Part shown: positions 33,601 to 44,044 of the stretch, in pieces
How positions within the stretch are numbered: the first letter of the stretch is position 1
Layout of the letters: the number at the start of each line of letters is the position of its first letter
From: Mermis nigrescens
Taxonomy: Eukaryota > Nematoda > Enoplea > Mermithida > Mermithidae
Assembly: GCA_036768485.1 (NCBI GenBank)
Contig: JAVLUZ010000167.1
Coordinates: forward strand, 558,001 to 622,000
DNA length: 64,000 bases
Direction: 5' to 3'
Translations under genes and position numbers: made by a program
Notes under the pieces: model-generated
Databases searched by the model: none
What the model saw: only the letters and a program-made list of their open reading frames with translations
Told to the model about the DNA's origin: nothing

Positions 33601-36600
33601 TGGGCGGCAACAAAATTCTGGGGGTGCAAGATTTTTCAAAGGTCAAAAATTGCCTTAAGAATGGTGGTATGGCGGAAAACAACACCATTTTTCAACGTTT
33701 CTCATCGAGCACTATCCATTGGCATCAAAAAATTCAAAAATTGAATTCTATGGGGGTATTTTGGTTTCCGTGGGGTGCATACCTTCCAAATCCCCCACAC
33801 CCAGGTATGTTTCACAGTAGGAGTGAAATCTCAAGATGTATGATGTTTGACCTCGAGCATTTATGCTTTTCTGCAAATCAAGTCATGAAAACGATACAAA
33901 TGGCTTACGTATCAAATGTTTGCATGTAATAAGGCTGCGTTTTTAGCATTTCGCACGCCATGTTGACATTTTTTAGTGTCAGACACTTGAAGCAAAGAAG
34001 GACGAACAATAACTAAATATCGCCTCCGTTATTGAAAATAACGATGATTATGTTTCATAAGATAAAGACTGTCTGGCAGTGTCTCTCTTCTGAACGCCAA
34101 GACCCCAGACCCCAACTACACTCCTCAGTCCTCACCCCTATATGCATGTGTCGTACCACAAATTAGCATAGAGAGGGTTGACACCTGTCAGGAAATACAG
34201 ATTACCCCTTTCTACGTACTCAAAAGATATCGAAAATCAAGTCCTGTCGGTCGATTTTTTGACAGCACAATCTGCTGCAGTAGTTTAAGGATTCACGTGA
34301 AATAATTCAAATTAATGATCTAGATTTTTTATGTGGTCAGTTTACACCGATTTATTAATGTCTTTTTTTACAAAGTCGTAAGGTTAGTTATTATTCATTT
34401 ACCACACTCGTTGATTTATCCACTTAAAACACGTTCAAGGTAGGTATATGTAAGTACATAGGACTGCGAATTTTAAATGTTATGAACTTATTACGTCAGA
34501 AATTGCATTCTAAGAAGCTAGAAGAAAAATCGTTGTGCGTTTTAAGTGTCAAGAGTGGACGTCATGCAGCTTTTTTCACTGTTTTTAATGTTGATGGTAA
34601 TTTTTGTGAAACACTTTGCAAGTAATTCAGTATAAATTTTGTTGATCCTGTTTCTTTGTTGGTCCTATTTCTTTTCATCTTATTAACGAATAATCCTGGT
34701 TAGGTCAATGGAATCGGTGCGGTTACGGAAGCGATGTTAAAATCGCTAGACGTTGAAAAATGTGGACAAATATTTGACAAAAGAGGCCTCATTTGTCTGC
34801 TTTATTCGCCTATTTTGACGCGATTTTTTATGAAGGTTCACCTGGGCCTTGGCTGTACAACTTTTGAACAGTAAATACGGCTTTCTTTTTTACAGTCATA
34901 TAATAGCTCAATATTTTGGGCGAGGGGTATTCGGCAAATTTTAGGAAGAGGGGGTGTTGTTTGGGTGGGGAAGCGGTCGTCGATTTTTGACTAAAAATGT
35001 CCAAAAAGCACCTAAAGTCGCCTTAAACGCAAGTTTTTGCCAAAAACCGGGTTGGGGGTTTAAAAAATTTCGGTCTTTAGGGGAATGGTGGACAACAGAC
35101 TTCGGGTGGAGGCGCCCCATATCCCTGTTATGTGTTCGCTTTCAAAAAGTGCTGCACATATGTCTATATCCTGCTCGTTTTTAAATTCACTCGGAATTCT
35201 CGTACTTATCGCAAAATACGTAGTTTTAAAAAGTCTGTTCACTTTTTTCAATTTTAAAAATGTGAATCTCAGTAAAATGCGAATAAACCGGTCTCAGTAT
35301 TCTAGAATTGTGGTCTTTCTCCCCTAGAATAGTGTTTCGCGCCCTTTTCGATGTCTTTAATGACAGAAAATTAAGGCTAACTTGGGGATCGGCTCTTTGT
35401 TCCGCCTATTCGAAAGCAGCGAAGATCTAGGATTCTTTGTGCGCTGCGGATTTTTCCGTCTTTTTTACCGGAATACTTAGCAAAGGTACTTCAAATCTAT
35501 TATTAGAATAAAAATGATTAATAAAATTTTTGACGTTTTTTTCGCGACTTCTTGCAATTTTAATCTACCACACTCTCCAGAATTTTTTTCTTTGAGATTT
35601 CGAACGATTATCTTTTGTCAGCCGTTTCATGGCAGAAAGTCCAACTTCCTAATCCAAATTATCAATTATCCTGGAACGTTACAGCACAGTTTGAAATTTT
35701 TCTATAACATTTAGCCTTTAAGTCAGTTGTCAAACTTAACAATCCGGGCGCTTTGCTAATGATTGCCGAGTCTATACCATAACATAGACGTAGCGAAACG
35801 TCACCGTTTGCTTCAATTCTGGGCGTGGGGGGTTTGGGGGTATGCACCCCCCAGAGAAACCAAAATACCCCCAGAAATCAAAATACCCCCCCAGAATTCA
35901 ATTTTTAAAAATTTTTTTCGTTTTTCTCGCAATTTTTTGATGCCAATAGATGTCGAAAAATGGTGTTTTTTTCTCCATACCACCACTTTTAAGGCCATTT
36001 TTGACCTTTGAAAAATCTTGCATCCCCCCACCCAGAATTTTCTTGCTGCCCACGTATGCTGGCGACCATACGTGGGCAGCAAGAAAATTCTGGGGTGCAA
36101 GATTTTTTGAAGGTCAAAAAATGGCCTTAAAAATGGTGGTATGGCGATAAAAACACCATTTTTCGACGTTTCTCATCAAGCACTATCCATTGGCATCAAA
36201 AAATTGCGAAAAAAACGGAAAAAATTTTCAAAAATTGAATTCTGGGGAGAGTATTTTGATTTCTGGGGGGTATTTTGGTTTCTGGGGGTGCATACCCCCC
36301 AAACCCCCCACGCCCAGGTGTGCTGGCGACCCTTAATGAAGCTTTAGAAATAACACTTATTTAATTTTCACAGCGATAACTGTAATTTAAACAAGCGCAG
36401 TACCTAATGCATTAAATTAGATTTAATCCTTCCCATATCAAATGGCTGGACAAAGGATGTATTGCGGTATAAAAGATGAATTATGATCTTAATTTACTTC
36501 ATTGCAGGTTTCTTTTTAAATTTCACTCATCCTGGCACCTAACGTATATCGCTCATGGTCCACCCTGTCCAACTTTTCAATCAGGGGTTAGCTGTTCTGA

Positions 36601-39600
36601 TTCGTTAATTGGTTGTTCAGTATCCGGCTTGAAAGTTATTGTCCGGCTCCAAAAGCTGGTTATAAATCTTCGAAAAGTGCTTTTCTGGTTCAAAAGTTGT
36701 TGACAAACTTTGTAAAGTGATTGTCTGTGGCTTTACACTTTTGTAAGGTGGTTGGAGTGATTCAGAAAGTGCTTGCCCATGTCCGAAAATGGGGTTTCCT
36801 TGTCCAAAAGGTTGTTTTCTAGCCTAAAAAATCGTTTGGGTCCAAACCACACGTGGGCGTAGGGAGGTTTGGGGGTATGCACTCCCTCAGAAATCAAAAT
36901 ACCCACCAGAATTCAATTTTTGGAATTTTTTGTTTTTCGCAATATTTTGATGCCAATGGATAGTGCTCGATGAGAAACGTTGAAAAATGGTGTTTTTTTC
37001 GCCATACCACCATATTTTAGACCATTTTTTGACCTTTGAAAAATCTTGCAACCAGTGATCGTACGGGGTCAGATTTTCACCCCCGTCTTCGATCGTACGG
37101 GGTCGGGGATGAAAAACCCCGGTCTTCGGGGTCGGGGTCGGGGTTGAAGATTAACAATTAACATTGCATGATTACATACCAGTTTGGAAAAGATAAAAAC
37201 GATACCTTCACTTGTATGCAGAGCATACTAATAAACCTGGTTATATTCAACATTTTATTTTCATTCCAAGTTCAAGCATGGTTTCAGCAATTTAGCATTA
37301 CTTTCAATTTTAATCACTAATCGCTCTCGCTTTTATGTATTCTTCCACAGTTTTTTCATAACGGTTTTCTATGGCGCGCTGATTTTAGAGGAGCCAATGG
37401 CGCGAAGCGCCGAAAATTTTCGAAATTTTTACTGTTTTTATGTAGAATTTACGCCCTTTTATTGACAAACAGTTCGGAAATCATAAGTGGCGCAAAGCAT
37501 CAAGAAATTCAGTCATATTTTACCGCCCTAAGACAATAATCGGCGGTGCTAAGCGCAGGAAAATTTTGACGTTTTTACTCTTTAAACTCAAATTATACCG
37601 CTTAAATCATACAGAACAGATAAACTAATTGCGGCGCGAAGCGCCGAAAATTTTTAAAAATTCCTAATGCTTTTACCTTTGCTGTCCTCCTAAAAATATC
37701 TTTCAACATGTAGAACGAGATTGTACGGCTGGGGGTCTGGGATGGCGCGCTTAAGCGCCACCTGCGAGGTCCAGGGCAGAACCCCCGAAAATTTTGTAAA
37801 AAAGCACTCTAATTTTTGATTAGTAAAGTTAAAATTTTCGCAAATTGGCAAAATCTCGGTGCTGAATTAAGTCCAAAAAAACTTAAAATTGTTTAACACC
37901 TACACTGCACAAAACTTCTGAGCTGAAATGCGTTTTTCGACCTCTGCTAAGTATGTAGCGCAGCAACGGGTCGCAACCAATAAGTCATTGAAAGATGTAT
38001 CAATGAGAATTTTGTTCTTACTATTTTCAGGCCCATTTGTGGCCTTCTTATTAATTAGTTCAGAAAACAGAAAATGCGCAAAAATACAAGAAAATTTGGC
38101 CTTTCCTTTCATTTAAAATAGAATTATGTGTCCTTGTAAAGAAAGATAAACAAAGCAGAGAATAGATAAATTGGTACGCAAACACTTTCGCACTTATACT
38201 ATTTTGTTCAACAAGCATGTGCAGTTTCATTCAATGAACAAATAGTGCATTAAATCACTGAAGTGCTGCGAAGTGCTGAATTATTTTAACAGATTCAAGC
38301 TTTTAAATTCATTGGATCTGTATAACAATAAATAATAATGATTCGGCGCGATGCGCCGGAAAATTTTGACGTTTGTGCCTTTTTAAACTCAATGTTCTGG
38401 ACCCATTGCGCCGGAAAAATCAACATAATTTCTGAAAAATTCCGGGAGGCATGTGCCTCCATTCTCCCCCGGCTACGCCTGTGATTCCGCAGTAATTTCG
38501 GCGCACTTCATAATGGAAAATATGCGAACATGTGTGTACGTATTAACAACATGGCGACCAGGCGTACTTCTTATGAAATATCGCGAGTGTCGAGTTTAAC
38601 ATATTAATTTTGCTGGTGAATGAATCGTCCTTGTTCCGAATTTATTTGCTATTTGTACAATTCTTTTATGTACCAACAAATAAAATGCTATATTTCACCC
38701 CCGAAAAAAGGTTCAACCCCGACTCGAAAAATCATGCCCCCGGTCTGGGGTCGAGGTTTAGGCCGGGGTTTTTCGGGGTTGGGGTCCCCTTACGATCACT
38801 GCTTGCAACCCCCATAATTTTGGTGCTGCTCACCTATGGACTCTAAAATTGGAGCTTTTTATGTTATGTTCTGCAAGGCATAGGCGGAAGCGCGATATTT
38901 TATCCTAATCTCAAAGCTGCATTGAATAAAAATTCCTAACAGTTTATTCTTTATCGTTCGTCACTGTGTTTTTTCTGATTTGACGCTTTATTTTCCGCCG
39001 TTTTTCAGCCGCGAAAGCGATCGTAAAAGCATCAGCGTAGAAAGGTAAATTGTTATACTATTTTTTCGCTAAATGTTTAGTCTAATTCTTAATCTTAACT
39101 TAAAGAATTGATGGAAATAATTCGTAGTCGATAAGTAAACACCATCTGTTTGACATGCAATTCATTGTATAATATTAAATGGTTTTAATCATTTTTGCTG
39201 ATGGTCTGATTTTGCTTGAAGAGGACATGAGACTGTACATGATAATGGCCGGCATTCGGGGGTTTTCACCTTCCCGCTGAAAAGTTTTCACCCTTTCAGA
39301 AACTTTTAAACCTCCCGGAACCTGCGATTTATCAAAATTATTCATAAATTTCCTGAGAATTCGCAGGAAAGGTGCTTTTTTACGCGTGTTTACTTATCTA
39401 TTTTCTCAAAAACGTCATATATTTGGCGCTTTGCGCTACATTCTCATGCTTTTATTATATTTTCTACAATGTATTCGATTTTTTCCGATATTTTCGGAAT
39501 TTTTTGTGTTTCTACGCTCTAGAAAGATAGAGCAACGTCAGAAACGCCGAAAAACGATGTTTTTGATGCGTATCCAACCCATAATTTTTGGGCCCAAAAA

Positions 39601-42600
39601 GGCACTTCAAAATTCCTCCCCCTAGAATTCCCATGCTGTGCATGTCTGCACGAGACTGTATAAACGTCGGAAACGGCTGGAAAATCAACAGTAGCAAACT
39701 ATTTGAAATTACAAAAAACGGCTGTCATGGATGGAAGTTCTTCATCCTTTTATTTATATGAATACTGTGTCTAAATATGTAATATTTCATAAGTTTTGTT
39801 CTTTAAGCGTTATTTGAGGACAGTCAATTTTTAGAATTTTCTTAAAAATTTGAAAAAACCGTCTTTTTCAGTATTGCGTATTTTACATGTGTACGAGGGG
39901 CCTTGAAAAAGTTCTTAGCCTGATATACATCTGAGTGCAATTTTGCGGTTTTTGACCAAAAATTTGAGGTCGTCTACCCCCCCCCCCCTAGAAATGGTCG
40001 GGGACCCCAATCCCAAAATTTCGAGCGTTACATGTCTGCATAGTGCATACATATAAATGTGTCCTCAAGTTATATATTCATCCTTCCAGAACTTTCACGG
40101 AAGTCAGTAATCCGAGTCGTTTATTAGAAATTTGTCAAAGCCTATGCTACAGATTAGCAGAAGATGCAAAAAGCGAAGATGTCAAGGTAAGCACATATAC
40201 GAGTAGTAGCAAAATAACTTCTAATTATAGTCTAAGTTGAACTTTGTCCTAAAGTGCAACAAATGACAGATGCAGAGGGGCTAAGGTTTAAAGTTATGAA
40301 TAGTCTTGATCTAGCGGGCGGATTTATGGAAAACGGAAGTTATCTTGTAGGAAATTTTTCGAGCGTACTAATTAAGAAGAATTCAACTAAGTTTTTCCAT
40401 TTTTTTAGTTGACTTGGTCTGTCCGTTTACTCCTAGTTTTCAATAAAGTTCTATGATAATCACTTTTCATATATTTATATTTGCTTGTATATTTAAAACC
40501 TCTTCGCCGATTAAAGTTTTGACTTTAATATCAAAAAATAAGGTACAGACATGCACAGCATGTGAATTCTAGGGTAAGGGGTGAGATTTCAGTGTGCGTG
40601 TTTTTGATTCGAAAACCATGGATAGGTGCGCATCAAAAACATCGTTTTTCGACGTTTTTGACGATGCTCTATCCTTCTAGAGCATGAAAACATTTACAAA
40701 TCTTGAAAAAAAATCGAACAAATTGAACAAAATATGGTCAAAACTTGAGTTTATGGCGCGGAGCGCCGAAAATTAAACATTTGAGGAAATAGATCGCTAA
40801 AAACGCTCAAAAACTCTTTTAGAAATTTTTGAAAAATCACGAATTCTGGAAGAGTGAAAAATTTTCTGGAGTTGAAACTCTCTAAAAACCCAATCGATGC
40901 TATGTCGATATTATGTAGAGTGCCGTCCGTAGTAGATTTTTTGTTTTACAGGGACGCACAGTAACCGTGAAATTTAAAACTGTCGATTTCGTTGTAAAAA
41001 CTAGAGCTCAATCATCCAAGCATTATATCTGTGATGCGGAAGACATATTCAGAATCGCTAAGCAAATTTTATCGTATCAGATTGAAGCGACGTTGCCTGA
41101 TTCTCTCAGACTTCGACTAATGGGTAAGACAGTAGCTACACGTGTTGTAGAAAATTCATAAATTTTGTATTCTCTAGACATTTTGCAAGGTCAAAATAGA
41201 TATTACCTTCTAATTGTTGGATACAAATTAAAAATCACAGTCTAGTCAAAAGTGTGGAAAATTAGTCAAAACTGAATATGAGAAACCTATCTTCTTTTGA
41301 ATTTAAATGAAAGACTATAAACAGTGTTTCCGTTATTAGTTACTTTTGTGCTATCAGCTATTTTTCATACTAGGTCCCCAGTGGCGGATCTGAGATTTTC
41401 CTAAGGGGGGGGGTATCCCAACTTTTCCAAAAACAGTCAAAAATAGGTCCAAAAATTTTCCCTTAACGCGCGAAATAGCGTCTTTTCTGTTTTACATTGA
41501 ATACTTTTACATAAAATCACCTTTGACGCAATATTTTTCTCAAAATTTTAAAATTTTCGACAATTTTGTGCGAAAGAATCATTTTTGACGTTAACGAAAA
41601 TCAGGCGCGAAGCGCCGGAAAATTTGTGAAATTAAGGCGGAAACGTCTAGAAGCATGATTTACTGCTTGATTTCCTGTATTTACAGCATTTGATGCGAAA
41701 CATCGAAATTTCTAATTGAAAATAGAAGAAAATTATGCGAAAAAATAGCTGTTTCTGCTGTTAAAATCATTTTCAAACCTACATGAACAGAAAATGACTT
41801 CTAGGTCGCCAAGAGAGTAAATAAATGTCATTAATAGGTATCGCGTAGCCCCGGAAAAATTTGAGACATTATGGTCACTGACGGCCAAAAATCATTGCAA
41901 ATTGCATATCCATTCTTTATCTCGCCAAATATTTTTGGTCAATGGGGGGCGGCAGCCCCCCGCCCCTCCCCTTAAATCCGCTAGCGCAAAAATACTATCC
42001 TCCGTCCCCTTGAAATAAAATCATGAATACGGGGTTGAAAACATAATTAATTGCATTTTTGAAAATTTTGACATTTTTACAGGTGTGCGATTGTCTTCAT
42101 TTCAAGTCGCCTCTGGAACAAAATCCATTAAGGACTTTTTCCAGTCAAATTCTTGCCAGAAGACATTCGATCGTGAATGCCTTCTTGAACCTGAAGACGA
42201 CAAGTTCGAGCAACACCTCAATTCCAAATGTTCCGAATTTAATTCCGATTTTATAGAAGATTCTTCTGACATTTTAATATTAGGCGAAACGACTAATTTA
42301 TCCAAAGAGGAACCAGATAACCTTTTCCCTAATGAGCCTAAAACTGAAGCGGATCATCGCCCAGTGTCCAGTAAAGACGAAGGAAATTTACGAAATACAG
42401 TCCCGGACGCTTTAAAGTGTCCTGTGTGTAACTTCAAACTGAGGAGAATAACAAATTTGGATTTGCTCAATAAGCACATCGACGAATGTTTGAATAGAAA
42501 AGCAATAAAACAGGTCATAAATGAGGAGAATGGCCGCATAGTAGATAAAGAAGGGCGTCCCGATCGTTCATCCATCAAACGTAAAGCCGATGATAATGTG

Positions 42601-42621
42601 ATTTGTATAGTGGATGACTAA
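27591..42621 (+). CDS. POLK: DNA polymerase kappa (Y-family translesion polymerase), complete, eleven exons
   Basis: POLK copies past bulky minor-groove lesions in nuclear DNA. Exons: 27591-27635, 28227-28382, 28934-29086, 30183-30417, 31926-32192, 33159-33283, 34704-34870, 39009-39044, 40090-40186, 40952-41123, 42083-42621; all phases fit, 663 residues. An N-clasp helix region (residues 1-80) precedes the catalytic [10 protein letters not shown] (D89; F94 at the steric-gate position, Tyr in human). Next come [17 protein letters not shown], then SIDEAYL with D179-E180, [59 protein letters not shown] (helix-hairpin-helix), [10 protein letters not shown], and the little-finger block [19 protein letters not shown] with LRLRLMGVRLSSF. 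The C-terminus has a PIP-like TKSIKDFF (497-504, Thr in place of the usual Gln) and one UBZ4 finger C597-x2-C600-x15-H616-x3-C620; vertebrate POLK has two. Introns are filled with MITEs. Confidence 0.97.
28227..28382 (+). CDS. POLK: POLK exon 2
   Basis: tttttaag|GTT to CAA|gtaggt. Encodes [16 protein letters not shown] and a charged helix, the N-clasp. Confidence 0.92.
28934..29086 (+). CDS. POLK: POLK exon 3
   Basis: tcgactag|ATG to CTT|gttaga. Contains [19 protein letters not shown] with the first metal-binding Asp. The donor is weak but the phase and the GSDSML-STSNY join are exact. Confidence 0.95.
29822..30054 (+). mobile_element. Family A MITE with perfect target duplication
   Basis: Full copy, CATAGGTGGGCG to CACGTGTG. 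Exact 8-bp duplication GTTAGAAC at 29814-29821 and 30055-30062. In POLK intron 3. Confidence 0.97.
30183..30417 (+). CDS. POLK: POLK exon 4
   Basis: ttattag|AGT to TACG|gtatgt, phase 1. Contains [20 protein letters not shown] and the catalytic SIDEAYLNL. Confidence 0.96.
30900..31200. repeat. Irregular 'ctatatagc' repeat run
   Basis: Repeated short blocks of 'ggctatatagc' and 'tttctgagcccaaaa' at roughly 30-35 bp spacing in POLK intron 4. Related blocks occur at about 20140-20330. Confidence 0.6.
31926..32192 (+). CDS. POLK: POLK exon 5
   Basis: gattttaag|GC to GCAG|gtaata. The first two thirds is a family-variable insert rich in Cys, Glu and Ser; it ends with [20 protein letters not shown], the conserved palm/thumb segment. 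Confidence 0.94.
33159..33283 (+). CDS. POLK: POLK exon 6
   Basis: tattttgcag|GT to AGAAAG|gttgga. Encodes [20 protein letters not shown] and LPIRK. Confidence 0.96.
33595..33809 (+). mobile_element. Family A MITE
   Basis: CATAGGTGGGCGGCAAC ... CACACCCAGGTATG, with a short internal deletion after the 'ggcatcaaaaaattc' block. In POLK intron 6. Confidence 0.93.
34704..34870 (+). CDS. POLK: POLK exon 7
   Basis: ctggttag|GTC to GAACA|gtaaat, phase 2. Encodes [20 protein letters not shown], then [20 protein letters not shown] sequence (human ISLGLGST). Confidence 0.94.
35814..36058 (-). mobile_element. Family A MITE
   Basis: Reverse-orientation copy, CAATTCTGGGCGTGG ... GCTGCCCACGTATG, missing part of the 'gagcactatcc' block. 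Exactly 8 bp (CTGGCGAC) separate it from the next, oppositely oriented copy. POLK intron 7. Confidence 0.92.
36067..36322 (+). mobile_element. Family A MITE with perfect target duplication
   Basis: CATACGTGGGCAGCAAG ... CACGCCCAGGTGTG flanked by CTGGCGAC at 36059-36066 and 36323-36330. It inserted right at the end of the copy at 35814-36058. Confidence 0.97.
36848..38838 (-). mobile_element. Family A MITE split by a 1.75-kb insertion
   Basis: Left part 36848-37052 (CACACGTGGGCGTAGG... to 'aaatcttgcaac') continues at 38802-38838 ('cttgcaacccccataatttt' to CACCTATG). The break is a later hAT-like insertion (37053-38801). POLK intron 7. Confidence 0.92.
37053..38801. mobile_element. 1749-bp hAT-like non-autonomous transposon
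   Basis: Inverted ends CAGTGATCGTACGGGGTC and CCCCTTACGATCACTG, flanked by an exact 8-bp duplication CTTGCAAC (37045-37052, 38802-38809). Inside the ends are GGGGTCGGGG blocks. The middle has three hairpin-motif copies (37399, 37633, 38345) and no transposase-like open frame. Confidence 0.95.
39009..39044 (+). CDS. POLK: POLK exon 8 (36-nt microexon)
   Basis: gtttttcag|C to GAAAG|gtaaat. Encodes [12 protein letters not shown], the conserved RKS-SVERTF junction. It follows a 4.1-kb intron. Confidence 0.95.
39238..39651. mobile_element. Family F MITE, copy 2
   Basis: CATGATAATGGCCGGC ... CATGTCTGCAC with flanking AGACTGTA on both sides (39230-39237; 39653-39660). Carries 'gaaagatagagcaacgtcag' and 'aaaacgatgtttttgatgcg'. 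POLK intron 8. Confidence 0.8.
40090..40186 (+). CDS. POLK: POLK exon 9
   Basis: catccttccag|A to GTCAAG|gtaagc. Encodes [20 protein letters not shown] then [12 protein letters not shown], start of the little-finger domain. Confidence 0.95.
40545..40880 (-). mobile_element. Family F MITE, reverse copy (approximate ends)
   Basis: Starts near 'cagacatgcacagcatgtga' and carries the reverse of the family blocks ('catcaaaaacatcgtttttc'), plus one GGCGCGGAGCGCC hairpin variant (40755). POLK intron 9. Confidence 0.65.
40952..41123 (+). CDS. POLK: POLK exon 10
   Basis: ttgttttacag|GGA to ATGG|gtaaga. Encodes [20 protein letters not shown] through SLRLRLMG, the little finger. Confidence 0.96.
41379..41986 (+). 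mobile_element. Family B transposon
   Basis: CAGTGGCGGATCTGAG ... CTTAAATCCGCTAGCG inverted ends. The interior aligns, reversed, with 26930-27526, including 'gacggccaaaaatcattgca'. It carries the hairpin motif at 41604. POLK intron 10. Target duplication not clear. Confidence 0.82.
42083..42621 (+). CDS. POLK: POLK exon 11 (terminal; PIP-like motif and UBZ4 finger)
   Basis: acatttttacag|GT, phase 1. [20 protein letters not shown], a Ser/Glu/Asp-rich linker, then [10 protein letters not shown]...KHIDEC. Stop TAA at 42619-42621. Confidence 0.96.
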
Positions 42622-42685
42622 TTTGTTATTGTTCGAATATGTATCTGTTGTTTATTTTCATGCATTGTATTAAAATGAAAGCGTT

Positions 42686-42691
42686 AATAAA
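42686..42691 (+). promoter_or_regulatory. Polyadenylation signal AATAAA, POLK
   Basis: Canonical hexamer 65 nt after the stop. A family A MITE begins 15 nt further on, where cleavage would be expected. Confidence 0.8.
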
Positions 42692-42705
42692 GAATTGTGT
42701 GTGAC

Positions 42706-42941
42706 CATAGGTGGGCGGCACCAAAGTTCTGTCGGGGTGCAAGATTTTTTCAAGGGTCAAAAAATGGCCTTAAAAGTGGTGGTGTGGCGAAAAAACACCA
42801 TTTTCAACGTTTCTCATCGAGCACTATCCATTGGCATCAAAAAATGCGGAGAAACGAGAGAAAATTTTCAAAAATTGAAATCTGGAGTTTTTAGTTTCTC
42901 GGGGTGCATACCCCCCAAACCCCCCCCCACGCCCAGGTATG
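42706..42941 (+). mobile_element. Family A MITE at the POLK 3' end
   Basis: CATAGGTGGGCGGCACC ... CACGCCCAGGTATG. Flanks TGTGTGAC and ATTGTGAC share six of eight bases. Confidence 0.95.
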
Positions 42942-43781
42942 ATTGTGACGCACGTACTTCTATCAGTTAGCCAAAAATTGTTTCCTAGCATTTTTCAGGC
43001 ATTTGTAATTGCAAAGGTTAGAATTTCAATTATTCCGCCGTTAAAGTAGTTGGCCGTCTCAAGGTTATGCGACGCTAAATCTGTGTAAAAAGGTCCTAAG
43101 TTATGCCAGTTTAGCTTCTGTAACGCCTAATGCCCTATGTTATCAGATTTTTTATACATGTATCGTCAAATTAACCTATACCGTGCTCGTACATATCCAG
43201 GATTTTATTTCTGGGGTGTGCCGAGGTCAGATATTTCGAGAACTATTAGATGGGCATAAATATAGGCATGTTAAAGCGTACATATATATGTATCGGCGAG
43301 CTCTACATATGCAATGGTGAAGAAAAATTTCAAAAGCTTTCATTTTATTCCGTACTCATATAAAGCAAATCTATCGATTAAAATATCTACAAAAAAGGAT
43401 TTCCCGTCATTCAATCGACGAATAATTTGCTAGCTTCTGTCTTGCATTTAATCTTTGTGCTGTACGAACAGAGAACAGCAATACAGAATTTAAATAATTC
43501 GATGGATAAACAATGAATCCGAAGCATGATGTACGCATGTACATATCTATCTACTTTGAAGGTCCAATTAAACTAGTTTTATTCTGATTCATAAAAAGCA
43601 GGTTTTCTGAAGACACCTGTATACATACATAGCACACGCGGGGGCGAACGGTTTGGTGATTTTATTAGTTGTCGTCTGTCAATCGAAACGAGAATTAGCA
43701 CTTAGCACTAAAACAAACGTGAAAGCTGATCGTCTGTCCGTATTCTTGCCTGTGAATTAACCTTAGGCTTCTTTATTTTTA
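42942..43781. other. POLK to DPBB-gene spacer
   Basis: AT-rich, without recognisable repeat structure apart from a 'catatccaggattttatttc' transposon-end motif at 43195. An AG acceptor (ccttag) lies at 43765-43766, 15 nt before the next start codon. Confidence 0.45.
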
Positions 43782-44044
43782 ATGAGATATTCAATAATTT
43801 TAAGGCTCCTCGTCTTTGTTTTACCTTTAATCTTATCGCTCGCTGCGGTCTTGAACAATCACAGGCCGAATAGGAATGCCAAAAGTGGCCAATCTTCGTC
43901 AGCAACCGGCATACCATGGAACACTGACATCCGTGGCGAAATTTCTTATTATTCTACGCAGGGTCATGGAACGTGTGGATATGATCTGAATTCGGATGTC
44001 GAACAATTTGCAGCTGTCAGCATGGCATGGTGGAATGTCAGCAG
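43782..44044 (+). CDS. DPBB-protein exon 1 (signal peptide and first half of the domain)
   Basis: ATG at 43782 gives a clean signal peptide. Donor AGCAG|gtaggt, phase 2. Includes the GTCGYD and AVSMAWW segments. Confidence 0.85.
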
